Origin: Anaerolineaceae bacterium
GTDB lineage: Bacteria; Chloroflexota; Anaerolineae; Anaerolineales; Anaerolineaceae
Direction of reading: 5' to 3'
DNA: 8,204 nt
Assembly (NCBI GenBank): GCA_028699715.1
Contig: JAQVUC010000040.1
Span: forward strand, 1-8,204
Shown: positions 6,974 through 8,204 of the stretch, in pieces
How positions within the stretch are numbered: the first letter of the stretch is position 1
Layout of the letters: every line of letters begins with the position of its first letter
Translations under genes and position numbers: made by a program
The notes under the pieces: model-generated
Told to the model about the DNA's origin: nothing
Databases searched by the model: none
The model's input: only the letters and a program-made list of their open reading frames with translations

Positions 6974-7009
6974 AAAAAAACAAAGCTGACTTTGAATAGG
7001 TCAGCTTTG
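6974..7009 (-). terminator. Intrinsic terminator for tRNA-Gly
   Basis: A perfect 10-bp stem, CAAAGCTGAC (6981-6990) with GTCAGCTTTG (7000-7009), and a 9-base loop. On the minus strand it is followed by seven T (6980-6974), a classic terminator 33 bp beyond the tRNA 3' end. On the plus strand the sequence after the stem (CTCGTATAAG) has no T-run, so it should terminate the GNAT gene only weakly. Confidence 0.85.
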
Positions 7010-7041
7010 CTCGTATAAGAAGTATAATAAAGAAAATTCCA

Positions 7042-7113
7042 AGCGGGTGATGGGATTCGAACCCACGAATGTTAGCTTGGGAAGCTAATGCCTTACCACT
7101 TGGCAACACCCGC
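7042..7113 (-). tRNA. tRNA-Gly (anticodon CCC)
   Basis: 72 bases fold as a full cloverleaf. The acceptor stem is GCGGGTG with CACCCGC, and the D arm is GCC-AAGTGGTAA-GGC. The anticodon arm is TTAGC-TTCCCAA-GCTAA with CCC at positions 34-36, and a five-base variable loop follows. The T arm is GTGGG-TTCGAAT-CCCAT with one G-U pair, and the discriminator is T, as is usual for glycine. CCA is not encoded (TTG follows), so it must be added after transcription. This isoacceptor reads GGG. It stands alone on the minus strand with its own terminator. Confidence 0.96.
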
Positions 7114-7124
7114 GTGAGTTTAAT

Positions 7125-7130
7125 ATTTTA
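7125..7130 (-). promoter_or_regulatory. Possible -10 box of the tRNA-Gly promoter
   Basis: Minus-strand TAAAAT lies 11 bases before the first base of the tRNA, which would give a leader of about five bases. No good -35 is seen at 17 bases (TCCGTC). The -35 region falls at the 5' end of the divergent dgkA, so the two signals must overlap. Confidence 0.35.
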
Positions 7131-7157
7131 CCTTGTTTTTTAATTTAGACGGAAAAG

Positions 7158-7562
7158 ATGACAAGAAAAACAACCAAAGAAGCTGAACAATTTGTGAAGG
7201 GGAGGAAGAGTTCATTTCTGGCAGCTTTTCAAGGATTGTCTTTTGTTTTAAAAACGCAAAAGAATGCTTGGTTGCATCTTCTTGCCACATCCATAGTCGT
7301 GATCCTGAGTTTTTATCTTCAGCTTGACCGCATGGAATGGCTGGCAATTTTGCTGGTCATAGGCTTGGTTTGGATGGCTGAGTTCCTCAACACTGCTTTT
7401 GAGGTAATTGTTGATCTGGCAAGTCCTGAAATCCATCCTCTGGCAAAAATTGGGAAGGATGTGGGTGCCGCTTCGGTATTGATTGCCGCCATCCTCTCGA
7501 TTATTGTCGGCGTGATCGTGCTTGGGCCGGTAATCTTATATAAATTTAACCTTTTTCAGTAA
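7158..7562 (+). CDS. dgkA: Diacylglycerol kinase / undecaprenol kinase, DgkA family
   Basis: 134 residues. DgkA-type kinases are small trimeric membrane enzymes that phosphorylate diacylglycerol or, in many Gram-positive-like bacteria, undecaprenol, feeding lipid carrier for cell-wall synthesis. The signature is complete: AEFLNTAFEVIVDLASPEIH (74-93), with Glu75, Asn78 and Glu82 matching the catalytic E..N...E set of E. coli DgkA, then AKIGKDVGAASVL (96-108). Three membrane segments are visible, at about 40-56, 60-78 and 104-128, after a basic amphipathic N-terminus. I infer an undecaprenol substrate from the form of the family member; sequence alone cannot exclude diacylglycerol. The ribosome binding site is weak (GGA four bases before the ATG). 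The gene is divergent from tRNA-Gly and 71 bp upstream of the thioredoxin gene. Confidence 0.93.
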   Translation: MTRKTTKEAEQFVKGRKSSFLAAFQGLSFVLKTQKNAWLHLLATSIVVILSFYLQLDRMEWLAILLVIGLVWMAEFLNTAFEVIVDLASPEIHPLAKIGKDVGAASVLIAAILSIIVGVIVLGPVILYKFNLFQ

Positions 7563-7579
7563 GCTTTGAATAAGCTTTG
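7560..7579. repeat. Two direct copies of TAAGCTTTG one helical turn apart
   Basis: TAAGCTTTG occurs at 7560-7568 and again at 7571-7579, an 11-bp period. The first copy contains the dgkA stop codon, and the second ends three bases before the -35 box of the trx promoter. Same-face spacing just upstream of a promoter suits an activator site, but a chance duplication is possible. Confidence 0.45.
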
Positions 7580-7582
7580 TGG

Positions 7583-7610
7583 TTGAAAAAAGAGAATTTT
7601 CCCCTATACT
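7583..7610 (+). promoter_or_regulatory. Thioredoxin gene promoter
   Basis: TTGAAA (7583-7588), a 16-base spacer and TATACT (7605-7610). The expected start is near 7617, giving a short leader of about 17 bases that holds the GGAGG site. The gene can therefore be transcribed independently of dgkA. Confidence 0.72.
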
Positions 7611-7623
7611 TAAAGAAATTTTT

Positions 7624-7628
7624 GGAGG
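7624..7628 (+). promoter_or_regulatory. Shine-Dalgarno deciding the trx start
   Basis: GGAGG followed by five bases (TAAGA) and then ATG at 7634. This fixes the start; a longer in-frame reading from TTG at 7577 would begin upstream of the predicted promoter -35 and would add 19 residues atypical of thioredoxin. Confidence 0.9.
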
Positions 7629-7633
7629 TAAGA

Positions 7634-7975
7634 ATGTTTGAAGAACCAATTAATGTAACTGATGCCGCTTTTGAGAAGACTGTTTTGGAAAATGAATTGC
7701 CAGTAATCGTCGACTTTTGGGCCCCCTGGTGTGGTCCTTGTCGTATGGTCGCCCCAATTTTGACCAAAATCGCCAAAGAATATGCCGGCAAATTAATTGT
7801 AGCCAAAGTAAACACTGATGAAAATCAGGAGTGGGCTGGTAAGTATGGCGTGCAGGGAATCCCAACCATGCTAATGCTGAAAGACGGAAAAATTGTTCAC
7901 CGTCAGGTGGGTGCTTTACCTGAGCCAATGTTGAAGGACGCTGTCAATCATTTTTTGGAAGTTTGCAATAATTAA
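7634..7975 (+). CDS. trx: Thioredoxin
   Basis: 113 residues, close to the usual 105-110. It is a cytoplasmic dithiol reductant that passes electrons from thioredoxin reductase to ribonucleotide reductase, peroxiredoxins and other targets. The active site FWAPWCGPCRMVAP spans 28-41, with redox cysteines 33 and 36. Asp27 precedes it, the buried cis-proline is Pro77 in GIPTMLMLKDGK (75-86), and VGALPEPML (92-100) closes the fold. There is no signal peptide. A further cysteine (Cys111) sits three residues from the C-terminus, which is slightly unusual. The start is set by GGAGG at 7624-7628. The gene has its own promoter downstream of dgkA and is followed within about 20 bp by a strong terminator. 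Confidence 0.97.
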   Translation: MFEEPINVTDAAFEKTVLENELPVIVDFWAPWCGPCRMVAPILTKIAKEYAGKLIVAKVNTDENQEWAGKYGVQGIPTMLMLKDGKIVHRQVGALPEPMLKDAVNHFLEVCNN

Positions 7976-7992
7976 ACTGCAGGTATCATAAC

Positions 7993-8024
7993 AAAAAGGA
8001 GCCGCTTATAAACGGCTCTTTTTG
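7993..8024. terminator. Bidirectional intrinsic terminator between trx and murA
   Basis: GAGCCG (7999-8004), an eight-base loop and CGGCTC (8013-8018). It is flanked by AAAAAG on the left and TTTTT on the right, so both strands read as a GC stem followed by a T-run. It should stop trx on the plus strand and murA on the minus strand. Confidence 0.9.
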
Positions 8025-8045
8025 TTGTTAACAAACGTTATACAT

Positions 8046-8204
8046 TTATGTGGTTTCGCTCGTAAAGGTTTGCTTTCGGACAATATCCGCGCCAAGCTTT
8101 TGAAGTTTCAGCTCAATATTCTCGTATCCACGGTCAATTTGACCTGCATTGCGTATAGTTGATTGGCCCTTAGCGGATAAGGCAGCTAAAACCAGGGCGA
8201 TGCC
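8046..8204 (-). CDS. murA: UDP-N-acetylglucosamine 1-carboxyvinyltransferase MurA (C-terminal part only)
   Basis: Only the last 52 codons are present; the gene enters from the right edge. The fragment opens [20 protein letters not shown], continues with [21 protein letters not shown] and ends [11 protein letters not shown]. This is the characteristic end of the EPSP-synthase-like MurA fold. The arginine of DRGYE corresponds to Arg397 of E. coli MurA, a residue that contacts the substrate. MurA transfers enolpyruvate from PEP to UDP-GlcNAc, the first committed step of peptidoglycan synthesis. The active-site loop cysteine lies outside the window. The tail is several residues longer than in E. 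coli. The gene converges on trx across the shared terminator. A MurA paralogue such as MurZ cannot be excluded from this piece. Confidence 0.92.
   Translation of the reverse strand, partial: GIALVLAALSAKGQSTIRNAGQIDRGYENIELKLQKLGADIVRKQTFTSETT

Noticed and set aside
6846..7109. Minus-strand open frame of 87 codons ending opposite the GNAT gene
   Set aside because: Its N-terminus (ASQANIRGFESHHPLGIFF) is the tRNA-Gly sequence translated, a well-known annotation artefact, and the rest is the terminator and antisense of the GNAT gene.
7577..7633. N-terminal extension of thioredoxin starting at TTG 7577
   Set aside because: It would begin upstream of the predicted promoter boxes, adds residues not found in thioredoxins, and is made unnecessary by the GGAGG-preceded ATG at 7634.
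1..8204. CRISPR arrays, insertion sequences, prophage or defence genes
   Set aside because: No regularly spaced repeats, transposase motifs, integrases or toxin-antitoxin pairs were found on reading both strands; every sizable frame is a housekeeping gene or its shadow.

Overview
The window looks like ordinary bacterial chromosome of moderate GC (mid-40s percent by eye), dense with housekeeping genes on both strands. No phage, transposon, plasmid or CRISPR signature is visible. The gene set suggests an anaerobic member of the Chloroflexota, probably class Anaerolineae: an EF-P with an arginine-tipped PGRG loop, a MiaA with DSRYLYR, a Gram-positive-type DgkA, and strong GGAGG ribosome binding sites. 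This placement is an inference from the general feel of the proteins and is not proven.

Layout, left to right. (1) Positions 1-1367, minus strand: the N-terminus of an amidohydrolase of the MtaD/SAH-deaminase type, preceded by cinA, whose C-terminal amidase domain is degenerate. (2) Positions 1499-2828, plus strand: yraN and miaA overlap by 8 bp. miaA then runs 17 bp into the end of the convergent ftsH. (3) Positions 2812-4725, minus strand: ftsH, with a perfect extended -10 box, a 6-bp-arm inverted repeat upstream, and a TTG start behind a consensus Shine-Dalgarno. (4) Positions 4786-5735, minus strand: a two-gene unit of efp and a small eight-cysteine protein of unknown function 6 bp downstream, with a good promoter. 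(5) Positions 5764-6956, plus strand: a divergent GNAT-like protein of the YghO type. (6) Positions 6974-7113, minus strand: tRNA-Gly(CCC) and its intrinsic terminator. (7) Positions 7158-7975, plus strand: dgkA and a thioredoxin gene with its own promoter, ending at a bidirectional terminator that also serves the convergent murA, which runs off the right edge.

Functionally the genes fall into translation and RNA modification (miaA, efp, tRNA-Gly), envelope and lipid-carrier metabolism (dgkA, murA), protein quality control and redox (ftsH, trx), and nucleotide salvage or repair (amidohydrolase, cinA, yraN). There is no clear new defence or mobile system. The items most worth a second look are the efp-coupled eight-cysteine protein, the Arg-tipped EF-P with no known modification gene beside it, the degenerate CinA amidase domain, and several compact regulatory signals: the ftsH operator-like repeat, helical-turn-spaced direct repeats before trx, and a palindrome inside cinA.
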